DNA of 64,000 nucleotides from Paenibacillus flagellatus (GCF_003217775.1 NZ_QJVJ01000007.1:372001-436000); one strand, 5' to 3'. Numbered from the stretch's first letter, positions 24,122 through 32,955 are shown. Numbers and translations: made by a program. Notes: generated from the letters alone by a model not told the origin.

Positions 24122-25548
24122 TCGGGAATCGCCTCCTTGCCGGCGGCGTCGGGTTCGCCGGACCGTTTCGCCCGGCCGTCGCGGACGAGCGACAGCAGGA
24201 GCAGCGCGACCGGGATGCCGAATGCGCATACCGCGCCGATATACCCGAGCCACGTCTGGTACTGGAACAGCTTCTGGACGTTCGGCGGACGGAGCGACAG
24301 CCAGTAATACGCCGGCAGCATCACGGTCGCGACGACCCGATGTCCGCGCAGCCGGAACACGTGCCGGACGATCGCGGCGGTGGCGTAGTACATATTGCCC
24401 ACGCTCGTGAAAACCGCTGCTACCCATACGCCGAGAAACGCCGATTCGAGCCGTTCCAGAATGAGGCCGGGCACCTCCGTCGTCTTGACGAGCTCGAGCG
24501 TCGGCCAAGCGAGCAGCCGCATCTCCTCGACCCCGAATACGGATATGCCGGAGATGACGATCAGCGTATAAATAATCCCGGGTATGGCGATGCCGATCAT
24601 GCTGGCCGACATCAGCCTGTGCCCTTGCTGGGTGACCGAGAAAAACATCGTCATGATCTCGAAGCCGAGATAGGACGTCGCCGTTATGAGAATGCCTTTC
24701 AGGAGCGCCCTCCAGTCGACGGCGAACAGCGGCAGCAGGTTGTCCAGCCTCGCGCTTTGCAGTGAAGACAAGGCGATGACGAGGACGGGAATGACGATGA
24801 TCGGCAGCAATATTTCGTTGACGCGAGCCAGCACCTCTTCGTCGTACATGACGAATATGAAGGCGGTGATGAGCATCGTGGAAATGATGACCTCGAGCGG
24901 CGTCTTCGGCAGGACGGTCGTGATGACCACTTCCCCGAACACGCGGGCGACGACCGTCGTGGACAACGCCCAGTAAGTGAAAAAAAGCGCGAATATCGGG
25001 AAGCCGATCATCCGGCCGACAAGCGGGAAACGGGACGGGCCGAGCAGACGGGACGCATACTCGACGATCGTCAGCCCGACGTAGCGCTTCGCCAGCGTCA
25101 CGATCACCGCCATAGCCGCCATGGCCAGCAGCGCTCCTCCGATCGCCGAAATCCACCCGCTCTCGGCGGTCGTCTCCGCCGTCACTCTCGGGAGCGTCAG
25201 GACGCCGACGCCGATCAACGTGCTCGCGATAAGCGAGCCCGCTTGACGGGTGCTGATGACGAACGGCTTATCCGTCGGATTCGGATTGGAGGTCAAGTCG
25301 GTCGGATTGCCGCCCCGGCCGTCGTTGCCGTTGCCGCTATTGCCGCTATTGCCGCTATTGCCGCTATTGCCGCTATTGCCGCTATTGCTGCTCGGGCTGC
25401 TGCTCTCCACGCCGTTGCCGCTGCTCATCGGGCCGCTGCTGCTCTCCGCCCCGTTGCCGCTGTTGCTGTTCAGGGTGCGGCTGCTCTCCGCCCCGTTGCT
25501 CTTGCTCTCGTTGATCGTGGTCCTGTTGTTGTTGGTTGTTCGCGCCAC
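24118..25548 (-). CDS. spore germination protein GerB (GerAB/ArcD/ProY transporter family)
   Basis: 476 residues from a GTG at 25548 preceded by GGGGGT. The first about 92 residues are hydrophilic, rich in Asn, Ser and Gly, and include six tandem Asn-Ser-Gly-type repeats; ordinary GerB proteins begin only about ten residues before the first helix (here ISTRQAGSLIASTLIGVGVLTLPR). From there the protein has the ten-helix amino-acid-permease-like fold that binds the germinant. The 5' end overlaps gerA by 167 bases in another frame. The tail may be real or the true start may lie further in; no good internal start with a ribosome-binding site is visible. Confidence 0.88.
   Translation of the reverse strand: MARTTNNNRTTINESKSNGAESSRTLNSNSGNGAESSSGPMSSGNGVESSSPSSNSGNSGNSGNSGNSGNSGNGNDGRGGNPTDLTSNPNPTDKPFVISTRQAGSLIASTLIGVGVLTLPRVTAETTAESGWISAIGGALLAMAAMAVIVTLAKRYVGLTIVEYASRLLGPSRFPLVGRMIGFPIFALFFTYWALSTTVVARVFGEVVITTVLPKTPLEVIISTMLITAFIFVMYDEEVLARVNEILLPIIVIPVLVIALSSLQSARLDNLLPLFAVDWRALLKGILITATSYLGFEIMTMFFSVTQQGHRLMSASMIGIAIPGIIYTLIVISGISVFGVEEMRLLAWPTLELVKTTEVPGLILERLESAFLGVWVAAVFTSVGNMYYATAAIVRHVFRLRGHRVVATVMLPAYYWLSLRPPNVQKLFQYQTWLGYIGAVCAFGIPVALLLLSLVRDGRAKRSGEPDAAGKEAIPE
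25331..25384. repeat. 9-bp tandem repeat, six copies
   Basis: TTGCCGCTA is repeated six times without change, with degenerate copies on both sides. Read on the minus strand it gives Gly-Asn-Ser units in the gerB frame, while the gerA frame meets a TAG in the first copy it enters (25382-25384). Copy number can vary by slippage in threes of codons without frameshift in gerB. Confidence 0.9.
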
Positions 25549-27172
25549 CGTGTTGTACCCCCGTATCTTCGGAATCGGCGCCGATCCGCCTTTTGTCTTT
25601 CGTTTTGAAAAATAACGGCCGTTTCCTCATCCATTGGAGAGGAGCGCGGGCGAACGTATCTTTCAGGTCGCCGAATCGGCTCGGGGTTAGAGGCGCCAGG
25701 TAGGGGACGCCGAACGATTTCAGCGAGCACAGATGCATGATGATCAGGATGAGAAGCAGCATGATGCCGTAGAGGCCGAACAGAGCGGCGGCCACCATCA
25801 TCGGAAACCGGAGCATGCGCAGGGCAATGGCCGCGCTGTAGCTCGGGGCGGCGAACGAGCCGATCGTCGTCAAAGCGACGATAATGACCATGATCGGGCT
25901 GACGATGCCCGCCTGGACGGCCGCCTGCCCGACGACGAGGGCGCCGACGATGCCGATCGTAGGGCCGATCGGACCGGGGAGCCGGACGCTCGCCTCGCGC
26001 AATATTTCCATCGTCACTTCCATCGCGAACGCTTCGACGATGGACGGGAACGGCACGGTCGAACGTCCGGCCGCCATCGCGATGACCAGACGGGACGGGA
26101 TCATCTCCGGATGGAACGAGCTGAACGCGATATACAGCGAAGGAAGCAGCAGCGCCATCGCCATGCTGATGACGCGGATGAGCCGGATCAGCGTTCCGAT
26201 CAGAAACCGCTCGTAGTAGTCTTCCGGGCTGTGGTAAAATTGCGCGAAGACGGCGGGCGCAATCAGCACGAACGGCGTCCCGTCGCAAACGATGACGATT
26301 TTGCCTTCCAGGATGTTGGCCGTCGCCTTGTCCGGCCGCTCCGTATTTTGGATAAGCGGAAACGGCGTCCAGTGGCTGTCCTCGATCAGCTGCTCGATAT
26401 AGCCGCTTTCGAGGGCGCCGTCGATGTCGATCGCCTTGATGCGGCGAACGACTTCCTCGACGATTTTCGCGTTGGCCACTCCGTCCAAAAAAACGACCGC
26501 GACGTCGGTATTCGTCCGGCGGCCGACCGTGAAATAACGGATGCGCAAGTTCGGGTCTTTCAGCCGGCGGCGGATTTGGGCGGTGTTCGTGCAGATCGTC
26601 TCGGTAAATCCGTCGCGGGGCCCGCGGACGACCGATTCGGTGCGGGGCTCGTCGATGCCGCGTTTCTCCCAACCCTTCGTATTGAGCAAAACCGCTTCGT
26701 CCGTCCCGTCCACGAGCAGCGTTGAGTCGCCGGACAAGATGGAGCGGATCGCCTCGCTCAGCCGTTTCGTCTTGGCCGTCTCGCTGATCGGAATTTCGTA
26801 ATCGGCCAAAACTTCCGTAACCGACCCGACTCTGCCTTCCCCGGACGAATGGGCGGGACGGCCGAGCTCCATGGCCGCTTTCATCACGAATTGATTGGCG
26901 AATACCGTTTCAATCAAGCCGTCGATATAGGCGATCGCCGCTTTGCGGCGAATGTCGCCTTCGATAAAAAAATGCCGGATGACCAAATCGTCGCTGTTGC
27001 CGAGCATGTTTCGAATATTGTCCACGTTCGCTTCAAGGCTGCTTTCCAGCGGAATGTCCTGCAGAGCCGACATGGACCGGTCGAATCGCTGATCGAGACG
27101 ATCTTGCTTTTGCCGCGAACGATGGCGGACCCACTCGGAAAACGACTTCGGTTTGCGAAACCCGGTAGACAT
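25382..27172 (-). CDS. spore germination protein GerA (GerA/SpoVAF family)
   Basis: 596 residues; GGAGGTGATC before the ATG is near-perfect. The soluble N-domain (about 1-250) has NMLGNSDDLVIRHF; then come the family hallmarks around 250-330 (SHWTPFPLIQNTERPDKATANILEGKIVIVCDGTPF) and about five membrane segments (about 300-490, including MALLLPSLYIAFSSFHPEMIP). The C-tail after residue 510 turns into a Gln/Glu/Arg-rich run (REQEQRGGEQPHPEQQQ) of about 60 residues, the part that overlaps gerB. GerA, GerB and GerC form the nutrient receptor that triggers germination. First gene of the operon; no sporulation-sigma promoter was placed with confidence. Confidence 0.93.
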   Translation of the reverse strand: MSTGFRKPKSFSEWVRHRSRQKQDRLDQRFDRSMSALQDIPLESSLEANVDNIRNMLGNSDDLVIRHFFIEGDIRRKAAIAYIDGLIETVFANQFVMKAAMELGRPAHSSGEGRVGSVTEVLADYEIPISETAKTKRLSEAIRSILSGDSTLLVDGTDEAVLLNTKGWEKRGIDEPRTESVVRGPRDGFTETICTNTAQIRRRLKDPNLRIRYFTVGRRTNTDVAVVFLDGVANAKIVEEVVRRIKAIDIDGALESGYIEQLIEDSHWTPFPLIQNTERPDKATANILEGKIVIVCDGTPFVLIAPAVFAQFYHSPEDYYERFLIGTLIRLIRVISMAMALLLPSLYIAFSSFHPEMIPSRLVIAMAAGRSTVPFPSIVEAFAMEVTMEILREASVRLPGPIGPTIGIVGALVVGQAAVQAGIVSPIMVIIVALTTIGSFAAPSYSAAIALRMLRFPMMVAAALFGLYGIMLLLILIIMHLCSLKSFGVPYLAPLTPSRFGDLKDTFARAPLQWMRKRPLFFKTKDKRRIGADSEDTGVQHGGANNQQQQDHDQREQEQRGGEQPHPEQQQRQRGGEQQRPDEQRQRRGEQQPEQQ

Positions 27173-27337
27173 GCGACGATCACCTCCGCGCTTATTTTTC
27201 CCGATTTACCATAAATTATCGGACTTCTTTCCGTATGGCGAATTCGTTGCGAAGCCTTAACAATTATTCCCGCTTATTGAAATCGTCGCATCGGAGAATT
27301 TTATGGTCGGTACGACAGGAATAGGGGGATATCGGTT

Positions 27338-28492
27338 ATGAAAAGCGACGAAATCCAAATGCGGTTTTACGAACATACCGACGACGCGGCCATGCATCTC
27401 CCCGTAGCGTTTCACGAATGGGAGCAACGGGCGCGGGAACTGCTGGCTCCCGGTCCTTTCGGCTATGTCTATGGCGGAGCGGGGGCGGGCGATACGATGC
27501 TGGCCAACCAACAAGCGTTTCGCTCTTACCGGATTCGCCCGCGAATTTGCACGTCCATCACGAAGCGCGACATGTCCGTGCGGCTTTTTGACAAGACGAT
27601 GCCCGTTCCCTTCCTCCTTGCGCCGATCGGGGTCAATTCCATCCTGCACAAGGACGCCGAGCTCGCTCCGGCACGCGTATGCGCGGAGCTGGGCGTTCCC
27701 TATATTCTGAGCAACGTATCGAGCGAACCGCTGGAAAAGGTCGCGGAAGCGATGGGCGACGCGGAGCGATGGTTTCAGCTCTATCCGCCGAAGGAGCCGA
27801 GACTGCTGGAAAGCTTCCTGGATCGCGCGGAAAAGGCGGGCTACAGCGCCGTCGTCGTAACGGTCGATTCGACCATGCTCGGCTGGCGGGAATACGATTT
27901 GCGGAACGCCTATTTGCCCTTTTTGGAGGGCCACGGCATGGGCAACTATTTCACGGACCCGGTTTTCCTGGATATGCTCGACGAGCCTCCCTCCGACAAT
28001 CTCCAAGCCGCCGTTCGCAAAGCGCTGGACGAGGGCAATAATACCGACTTTACATGGGACCGATTCGCGGACGTGCGGAAAAAGACCGGTTTGACTTTAC
28101 TGCTGAAAGGGGTCACCCATCCGGAGGATGCGAAGCATGCCGTGAAGCTGGGGGCGGACGGTATCATCGTTTCCAATCACGGCGGACGACAGCTGGACGG
28201 GGCGATCGGAACCTTGGAGGCTTTGCCCGAAATCGTACAGGCGGTCCGCGGAGCCGTGCCGGTTTTATTGGACAGCGGAATCCGACGCGGCGCCGATATA
28301 TTGAAGGCCATCGCTTTGGGGGCGACGGCGGTATTGGTCGGCAGACCCTACGCCTACGCGCTGGCGGTTGCGGGGAAACGGGGAGTACGGTCCGTTCTCG
28401 AGAACCTGATGGCCGAAACGGATTTGCAGCTTGCGATTTCGGGCCGCTGCTCGATTCGGGATATCGACGCCTCGCTGCTCACCAAGATTTGA
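27338..28492 (+). CDS. FMN-dependent alpha-hydroxy-acid oxidase, lactate 2-monooxygenase-like
   Basis: 384 residues, TIM-barrel flavoprotein. Motifs: FGYVYGGAGAGDTMLANQQAF near residue 41, FLLAPIGVNSILH near 91 (FMN site), VSNHGGRQLDGA near 275 with the catalytic His, and LDSGIRRGADILKAIALGATAVLVGRPY near 310. The loop GMGNYFTDPVFLDML near 200 resembles the insertion of lactate monooxygenase, which turns L-lactate into acetate, CO2 and water, but plain lactate oxidase activity is possible. Cytoplasmic, single gene, divergent from gerA. Confidence 0.88.
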   Translation: MKSDEIQMRFYEHTDDAAMHLPVAFHEWEQRARELLAPGPFGYVYGGAGAGDTMLANQQAFRSYRIRPRICTSITKRDMSVRLFDKTMPVPFLLAPIGVNSILHKDAELAPARVCAELGVPYILSNVSSEPLEKVAEAMGDAERWFQLYPPKEPRLLESFLDRAEKAGYSAVVVTVDSTMLGWREYDLRNAYLPFLEGHGMGNYFTDPVFLDMLDEPPSDNLQAAVRKALDEGNNTDFTWDRFADVRKKTGLTLLLKGVTHPEDAKHAVKLGADGIIVSNHGGRQLDGAIGTLEALPEIVQAVRGAVPVLLDSGIRRGADILKAIALGATAVLVGRPYAYALAVAGKRGVRSVLENLMAETDLQLAISGRCSIRDIDASLLTKI

Positions 28493-28671
28493 GGCGTCCG
28501 AGCAAGAGCGGCCCTTTCCGCGGCGAATCGGGCCGAGCAGTCCGCATTGCCTCAGGAAACGAAGAGGACCGGAAGACACCCCCCTAAAAAGCATGCGACG
28601 ATCGGTTCCTTGGTTGTTCTTCATAATCGATCCTGCTGCCGTATGGCGAAATGTTTTGCAAAACGGGGCTA

Positions 28672-28710
28672 TTGACAAGAAGCTGGAAATGATATATCTT
28701 AAATTTAAGA
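28672..28710 (+). promoter_or_regulatory. promoter with MarR-type palindromic operator
   Basis: TTGACA (28672-28677), 17 bp, TATCTT (28695-28700). A perfect 14-bp palindrome TCTTAAATTTAAGA (28697-28710) covers the -10 region and the start site. The downstream genes are MhqO- and MhqD-like, which in Bacillus are repressed by the MarR protein MhqR; a similar repressor likely binds here. The rest of the 28493-28793 gap shows nothing else. Confidence 0.6.
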
Positions 28711-28793
28711 AATTCAAAACAAAGATTTATCGCCGCAATCGTTTAACGGAATGGGGAATCATGAAAATATCGAGAACAAGGAGCTGATCGTCA

Positions 28794-29744
28794 ATGGCGC
28801 TTCGTACGGCGGGCATTCATCACATTACGGCATTTGCAAGCGACCCTCAGGCGAACGTCGATTTTTACGCGGGAGTGCTGGGACTGAGGCTCGTGAAAAA
28901 AACGGTCAATTTCGACGCACCCGAGGTGTATCATCTGTATTTCGGCAACGAAAACGGCAGTCCCGGCACGATCATTACGTTTTTCCCGTTTCCGGGCGCG
29001 CGCAGAGGGCGCGTCGGGGGCGGCCAGGTCGGATATACGACGTTCGTCGTCCCGCCCGGATCGCTCGGGTTTTGGGAAAGCCGGCTGAAAGAGCACGGCG
29101 TATCCGTCTCGAGTGCGACGCGGTTTGCCGAGACGTTCCTGCAATTCGCGGATAACGAGGGGATGCGGCTCGAGCTCGTCGAGCGGGAGGAAGGCCCGAA
29201 CAGCGGATGGTCGTTCGGAGGCGTGCCCGCCGAAATGGCGATCAAAGGCTTCGGCGGCGCGGTGCTGTACAGCACGAACGCCGCGCAGACGACCGGAGCG
29301 CTCGAACACGCGCTCGGACTTTCGAAAGTCGGGGAGGAGAACGGCTACGCCCGATTCCGGGCGACCGGAGACCGGGGGAACGTCATCGACGTCCCGCTCC
29401 GTGACATGGAATGGGGCCGCGGAGGAGCCGGAACGGTTCACCATATCGCTTGGCGCGCGAAAGATTTCGACGAGCACGCGGAATGGAGAACCCAGGTCGG
29501 GACGCGCGGCTACGAGGTCACCCCGATTTTGGACCGGCAATATTTCAACGCCGTTTATTTCCGCGAGGGCGGCGGCATCTTGTTCGAAATCGCCACGGAT
29601 CCGCCCGGATTCGCGCGCGACGAGCGTCCGGAGGAGCTTGGCGAACGGCTCATGCTTCCCGATTGGTACGAGCCGCAGCGGGAGACGATCGAAGCGAATT
29701 TGCTCCCGATCCGGGTACGCAGCGTGGAGGTGAAAGCGGAATGA
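28794..29744 (+). CDS. ring-cleaving dioxygenase, glyoxalase superfamily (MhqO-like)
   Basis: 316 residues with two glyoxalase/VOC modules. The opening GIHHITAFASDPQANVDFYAGVLGLRLVKKTVNFD is that of the MhqO/MhqE family; metal ligands expected are His in IHHITA, His in VHHIAW (about residue 219) and Glu near ILFEIATDPPGF (about 263). These enzymes open hydroquinone rings and protect against quinones and electrophiles. AAGGAG precedes the ATG. Its stop overlaps the start of the next gene (ATGA), so the two are co-translated. Regulation by a MarR-type operator is likely. Confidence 0.88.
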   Translation: MALRTAGIHHITAFASDPQANVDFYAGVLGLRLVKKTVNFDAPEVYHLYFGNENGSPGTIITFFPFPGARRGRVGGGQVGYTTFVVPPGSLGFWESRLKEHGVSVSSATRFAETFLQFADNEGMRLELVEREEGPNSGWSFGGVPAEMAIKGFGGAVLYSTNAAQTTGALEHALGLSKVGEENGYARFRATGDRGNVIDVPLRDMEWGRGGAGTVHHIAWRAKDFDEHAEWRTQVGTRGYEVTPILDRQYFNAVYFREGGGILFEIATDPPGFARDERPEELGERLMLPDWYEPQRETIEANLLPIRVRSVEVKAE

Positions 29745-30355
29745 AGCATCTATTCCGGCCAGGAACGGACGCGCAAGCGCCGACGCTCGTGCTGCTGCAC
29801 GGAACCGGCGGCACGGAGCGCGATTTGCTCGGCATCGCCGGCGTCGTCTCGCCCGGCTCGGCCGTCTTGAGCTTGAGGGGCAACGTTCTCGAGAACGGAA
29901 TGCCGCGGTTTTTCCGGCGGCTGGCCGAGGGCGTCTTCGACGAGGAGGACCTTTTGTTCCGGACAAACGAGGTGAACGGCTTCCTGGACGAGGCGGCCCG
30001 GCAGTACGGCTTCGACCGGGGCAACCTCGTGGCGCTCGGCTATTCCAACGGAGCCAATATGGCGGGGAGCCTGCTGTTTCATTGCGAAGGCTCGCTGAGG
30101 GGAGCCGTTCTCCACCATCCGATGGTGCCGCGACGAGGCGTGCGGCTTCCGGATTTGTCGGGAGTCGGCGTGTTTATCGGCGCGGGAACGAACGATCCGA
30201 TCTGCTCGCCGGAGGAAACGGAAGAGCTGCGCCGGCTGCTGGACGGGGCGGGAGCCGGCGTGACGGTTCACTGGGAACGGTTCGGCCACCAGCTCGTGCA
30301 GGCCGAGGTTGAAGCCGCGGCCGCATGGTTCGCCGACGCTTACCTGCGGGCGTAA
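29741..30355 (+). CDS. alpha/beta hydrolase (MhqD-like carboxylesterase/phospholipase family)
   Basis: 204 residues from the ATG at 29741 that overlaps the dioxygenase stop. Fold motifs: LVLLHGTGGTERDLL near residue 14 (oxyanion loop), GYSNGANMAG near 99 with the nucleophile Ser, IGAGTNDPICSPEET near 145 with the acid, and WERFGHQL near 177 with the His. This is the YodD/MhqD type of esterase paired with MhqO in quinone detoxification. It ends just before a bidirectional terminator. Confidence 0.88.
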   Translation: MKHLFRPGTDAQAPTLVLLHGTGGTERDLLGIAGVVSPGSAVLSLRGNVLENGMPRFFRRLAEGVFDEEDLLFRTNEVNGFLDEAARQYGFDRGNLVALGYSNGANMAGSLLFHCEGSLRGAVLHHPMVPRRGVRLPDLSGVGVFIGAGTNDPICSPEETEELRRLLDGAGAGVTVHWERFGHQLVQAEVEAAAAWFADAYLRA

Positions 30356-30361
30356 GCGGGA

Positions 30362-30405
30362 ATGACGAAAAAACGGAGCGATCGCGCTCCGTTTTTTTTC
30401 GTCAT
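30362..30405. terminator. bidirectional terminator between the esterase and thioredoxin genes
   Basis: A near-perfect inverted repeat ATGACGAAAAAACGGAGCG - ATCG - CGCTCCGTTTTTTTTCGTCAT (stem split around 30381-30384) gives a G+C stem with T-runs on both strands. It reaches the thioredoxin stop codon. Confidence 0.92.
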
Positions 30406-30728
30406 CTCGGGTTGTCAAGCCAAGCGCGCACGGTGCCGATCAGCTCGTCCTTCGACCGGAAGCCGACCGTCTTGTTGACGGGCTGGCCTCCGCGGAACAG
30501 GACGAACGTCGGCACGCCCATAATGCCGAGCCGACCGGCAAGGCTTGGATGTTCGTCCACGTTCATTTTCGCGACCGCCACCCGGTCGCCGAGCTCCCGG
30601 TCCAGCTGCTCGAGCGCCGGCGCCGCCGCCCGGCAAGGTCCGCAGTACGGGCTGTCGAAATCGACGAGCACCGTGTCCCGCTCTTTCATAATGGCAGACC
30701 AGTTATCGTCCGTCATCGTAATGGCCAT
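30402..30728 (-). CDS. thioredoxin-like protein
   Basis: 108 residues from the ATG at 30728, with AAAGGGG nine bases upstream inside the end of the preceding gene. The redox site is YCGPC with Cys29 and Cys32, the Trp before CGPC of classical thioredoxin being Tyr; KMNVDEHPSLAGRLGIMGVPTFVLFRGG (about 56-83) has the cis-Pro. It reduces protein disulfides in the cytoplasm. It overlaps the MerR regulator gene by 26 bases, so the two are one operon and regulator and thioredoxin are probably co-induced by a thiol or metal stress. Confidence 0.92.
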   Translation of the reverse strand: MAITMTDDNWSAIMKERDTVLVDFDSPYCGPCRAAAPALEQLDRELGDRVAVAKMNVDEHPSLAGRLGIMGVPTFVLFRGGQPVNKTVGFRSKDELIGTVRAWLDNPR

Positions 30729-31125
30729 CGGAATCCGCCCCTTTGTCGCGTTCCGTCCGGTTCGTCTCCGCCTCGTGCCGTTCCGCGACGATCGACCGCA
30801 CGCGTTCCTCCAGATTCGATTTGATCGAGGAAAGCAGCCGGATTTGTTCGTCCAGCTCGGCGATTTTCGATTCGTAGACGGGGAGGACGTCCCGGCAAAA
30901 CGCTTCCTTGTGCTGCAGCACGCAATGGAGAAATCCGGCCAGCTGCTCCGTCGAAAAGCCGAGTCCCAAATAAAACTGGATGCGCTCGACCTGCTCAACC
31001 GCAAACGGGCTGTACACCCGGTACCCGTTGTCCGCCCGCACCGGAGCGAGCAGCCCCTGCTCCTCGTAGTAGCGCAGCGAACGGATGCTGACGCCCGTAC
31101 GGCGGGCGAGTTCGCCGATTTTCAT
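30703..31125 (-). CDS. MerR family transcriptional regulator
   Basis: 140 residues. Winged-helix DNA-binding domain at the N-terminus (MKIGELARRTGVSIRSLRYYEEQGLLAPVR), then the dimerisation coiled coil. Two cysteines, in FLHCVLQHKEAFCRDVLP (about residues 68-84), could sense metal, thiol or oxidant, but the arrangement is not that of MerR or CueR. GGAGGTGG precedes the ATG. Its promoter has the long spacer and central dyad of MerR-regulated promoters, so it most likely activates its own operon, including thioredoxin. Confidence 0.9.
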   Translation of the reverse strand: MKIGELARRTGVSIRSLRYYEEQGLLAPVRADNGYRVYSPFAVEQVERIQFYLGLGFSTEQLAGFLHCVLQHKEAFCRDVLPVYESKIAELDEQIRLLSSIKSNLEERVRSIVAERHEAETNRTERDKGADSDGHYDDGR

Positions 31126-31169
31126 ATGCGCGGACCACCTCCGGATGTCTCGTTACGTACCGCACCCTC

Positions 31170-31201
31170 AGTATAAACCGTCACATTGATGTGAGGGTCA
31201 A
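31170..31201 (-). promoter_or_regulatory. MerR-type promoter with 20-bp spacer and dyad
   Basis: On the minus strand TTGACC (31196-31201) and TATACT (31170-31175) are 20 bp apart, too long for normal sigma-A use. The inverted repeat TCACAT-TG-ATGTGA (31181-31194) sits between them. This is the classic layout in which a MerR protein twists the DNA to activate transcription. Confidence 0.8.
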
Positions 31202-31361
31202 GGGCGAATTCGACTTTCATTGTACCCGATTCTCCGCGCGTTGGACAGCCGTCCGGCAACGACGGCGAGGCGCGCCTTTTGACAACGGCGGGCTTGTCCG
31301 GTACGATGCGCATGAGAAGGTCCGCACGGGGACGGACGATGGGGAAGAGAGGGAAGCCGTC

Positions 31362-32195
31362 ATGACGTTCGAATCGAACAAGAGACGAGGCGCCCCGGCC
31401 GGAGGACCGCAGTCCGGCGCCGGACGCGGCTTGCGCTTGGCGTGCGCCGCCCTTGCGGCCGCTTCGGCGGCGGCGGCGCTCCGGCTTGCGTGGGCGCCGA
31501 GCTTCGGAACGGCGGTTGCGCTCGGCGCGCTGACGGCGACGCTGGCCGCGTTCGCGTCGGGGCTTCGGTACGCGGCGACGGGGAACCGGATGTACCGCCG
31601 GGCCGCGTACGGGCTCGGGTCGGCGGTCGCCGCATTCGCACTGACGCTCGCGAGCCTTTCGGCGATCATCGCCGGGGAATTTCACGCCCGCGACGGGGAG
31701 AGCGAGCCGGTCGACTACGTCGTCGTGCTCGGGGCGGGCTTGCACGGGAAGGAGCTGTCGCAGTCGCTCAAGCGGCGGCTCGATACGGCGCTCGATTATG
31801 CGCGGCGCCATCCGGACGTTCCCGTCGTGCTGTCCGGCGGACAAGGTCCGGACGAGCTCGTGCCGGAAGCGGAAGCGATGGCCGGCTATTTGCGGAGCAA
31901 CGGCATCGACGGCGGGCGGCTGCTGCTCGAGGATCGTTCGAGGACGACCGAGGAAAATATCGCCTTTTCCAAACGACTGATGAAGCGCGACGGTACGCGG
32001 GACATCCGCATGCTGATCGTTACCGCCGACTACCACCTGTACCGGGCGAAGCTGCTGGCGCGGGAGCCGGGCTACGCCGTGCTCGGCTTGGCCAGCCGCT
32101 CCCCGCTCGCCGTCCGAGCGAACTATACGGTGCGCGAATGCTTCGCGGTCGCCCGCGCCTACGCGCTCGCCGTCATCGGAGGGGCGGATGGGTGA
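31362..32195 (+). CDS. YdcF/DUF218 (ElyC/SanA-type) membrane protein
   Basis: 277 residues from the ATG at 31362 (GAGAGGGAAG upstream); a longer in-frame version beginning at 31191 would run through the MerR promoter. Three Ala-rich hydrophobic segments in residues about 20-105 precede a DUF218 domain that starts [13 protein letters not shown] and contains [19 protein letters not shown] and [13 protein letters not shown], with the conserved acidic residues. Relatives ElyC and SanA act in envelope polysaccharide metabolism at the outer membrane face; the biochemical function is not established. Very G+C-rich coding. Confidence 0.85.
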   Translation: MTFESNKRRGAPAGGPQSGAGRGLRLACAALAAASAAAALRLAWAPSFGTAVALGALTATLAAFASGLRYAATGNRMYRRAAYGLGSAVAAFALTLASLSAIIAGEFHARDGESEPVDYVVVLGAGLHGKELSQSLKRRLDTALDYARRHPDVPVVLSGGQGPDELVPEAEAMAGYLRSNGIDGGRLLLEDRSRTTEENIAFSKRLMKRDGTRDIRMLIVTADYHLYRAKLLAREPGYAVLGLASRSPLAVRANYTVRECFAVARAYALAVIGGADG

Positions 32196-32298
32196 CGCGG
32201 CGGGAATTCCGCCCATTCGACTTTTGTACATGTCCATTCGGTTTCCGGCGGCATACGCTGTATCGTTCCGATATTTCGGTGTCGAGGAGGATCGCGGC

Positions 32299-32820
32299 AT
32301 GAAGTCGAACGTGGTCGTATGGTTGACGGGATTGTCCGGAGCGGGCAAGACGACGCTGGCCCTCGCGTTGAAAGAGAAGCTGGGCCATGCGATCGTTCTC
32401 GACGGAGACGAGCTGCGAAAAGGACTGAACAGCGATTTGGGCTTCTCCGACCAAGACAGGCGGGAGGTGTCCCGCCGAACCGGCGAAGTGGCGAAGCTTC
32501 TTTTGAACGAAGGGTTTTACGTCATCGTCTCCTCCATTTCGCCTTTTCGCGCTTCGCGCGATCAAGTGAGGGCGATGCTGTCTCCCCGGTTCGTCGAAGT
32601 GTTCGTCGATTGTCCGCTGGACATCTGCGAGGCGCGCGACCCGAAAGGTTTATACCGGAAAGCGAGAGCGGGCGAAATCGGGTCGTTCACGGGGATCAGT
32701 CATCCCTATGAGCCTCCTCTTCATCCGGAGGTCCGGTGCCGGACGGACCGGGATCCGGTGGAGCAATGCGTCCGGGACATTTTGCAAGCCGTTCATAACC
32801 ATGGAATCGGAGATGCCTGA
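32299..32820 (+). CDS. cysC: adenylylsulfate (APS) kinase
   Basis: 173 residues from the ATG at 32299 with GGAGGAT upstream. The P-loop is [11 protein letters not shown] (residues 9-19), followed by [17 protein letters not shown] and the family-specific [26 protein letters not shown] and [11 protein letters not shown]. It phosphorylates APS to PAPS, the universal sulfate donor. No sulfite-forming PAPS reductase gene is nearby; instead a sulfotransferase and an ATP sulfurylase lie in the same cluster, so the PAPS is probably for sulfation. A terminator overlaps its 3' end. Confidence 0.95.
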   Translation: MKSNVVVWLTGLSGAGKTTLALALKEKLGHAIVLDGDELRKGLNSDLGFSDQDRREVSRRTGEVAKLLLNEGFYVIVSSISPFRASRDQVRAMLSPRFVEVFVDCPLDICEARDPKGLYRKARAGEIGSFTGISHPYEPPLHPEVRCRTDRDPVEQCVRDILQAVHNHGIGDA

Positions 32821-32840
32821 AGGCATGTCCGATTTTTTTC
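32806..32840 (+). terminator. rho-independent terminator after cysC
   Basis: ATCGGAGATGCC and GGCATGTCCGAT form a 12-bp stem with one mismatch around a TGAA loop, followed by seven T. Confidence 0.9.
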
Positions 32841-32955
32841 GCCCTCCAATCGCCGCATCGAATAGGTCGTTTCATCATCTTTCCGTAGACAAGTCACTAT
32901 GTCCAGTACATGGTCATATTTTACAACAGATTCGAATAGGGAGAGTGATAACCAA

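Noticed and set aside
22961-25156. A 731-residue GerC with a long N-terminal extension
   Set aside because: The extra 5' part is the gerB gene read in another frame; the lipoprotein signal and the ATGA overlap fix the true start at 24121.
25331-25384. Possible CRISPR array
   Set aside because: The 9-bp units are directly adjacent without spacers and lie in coding sequence; it is a minisatellite.
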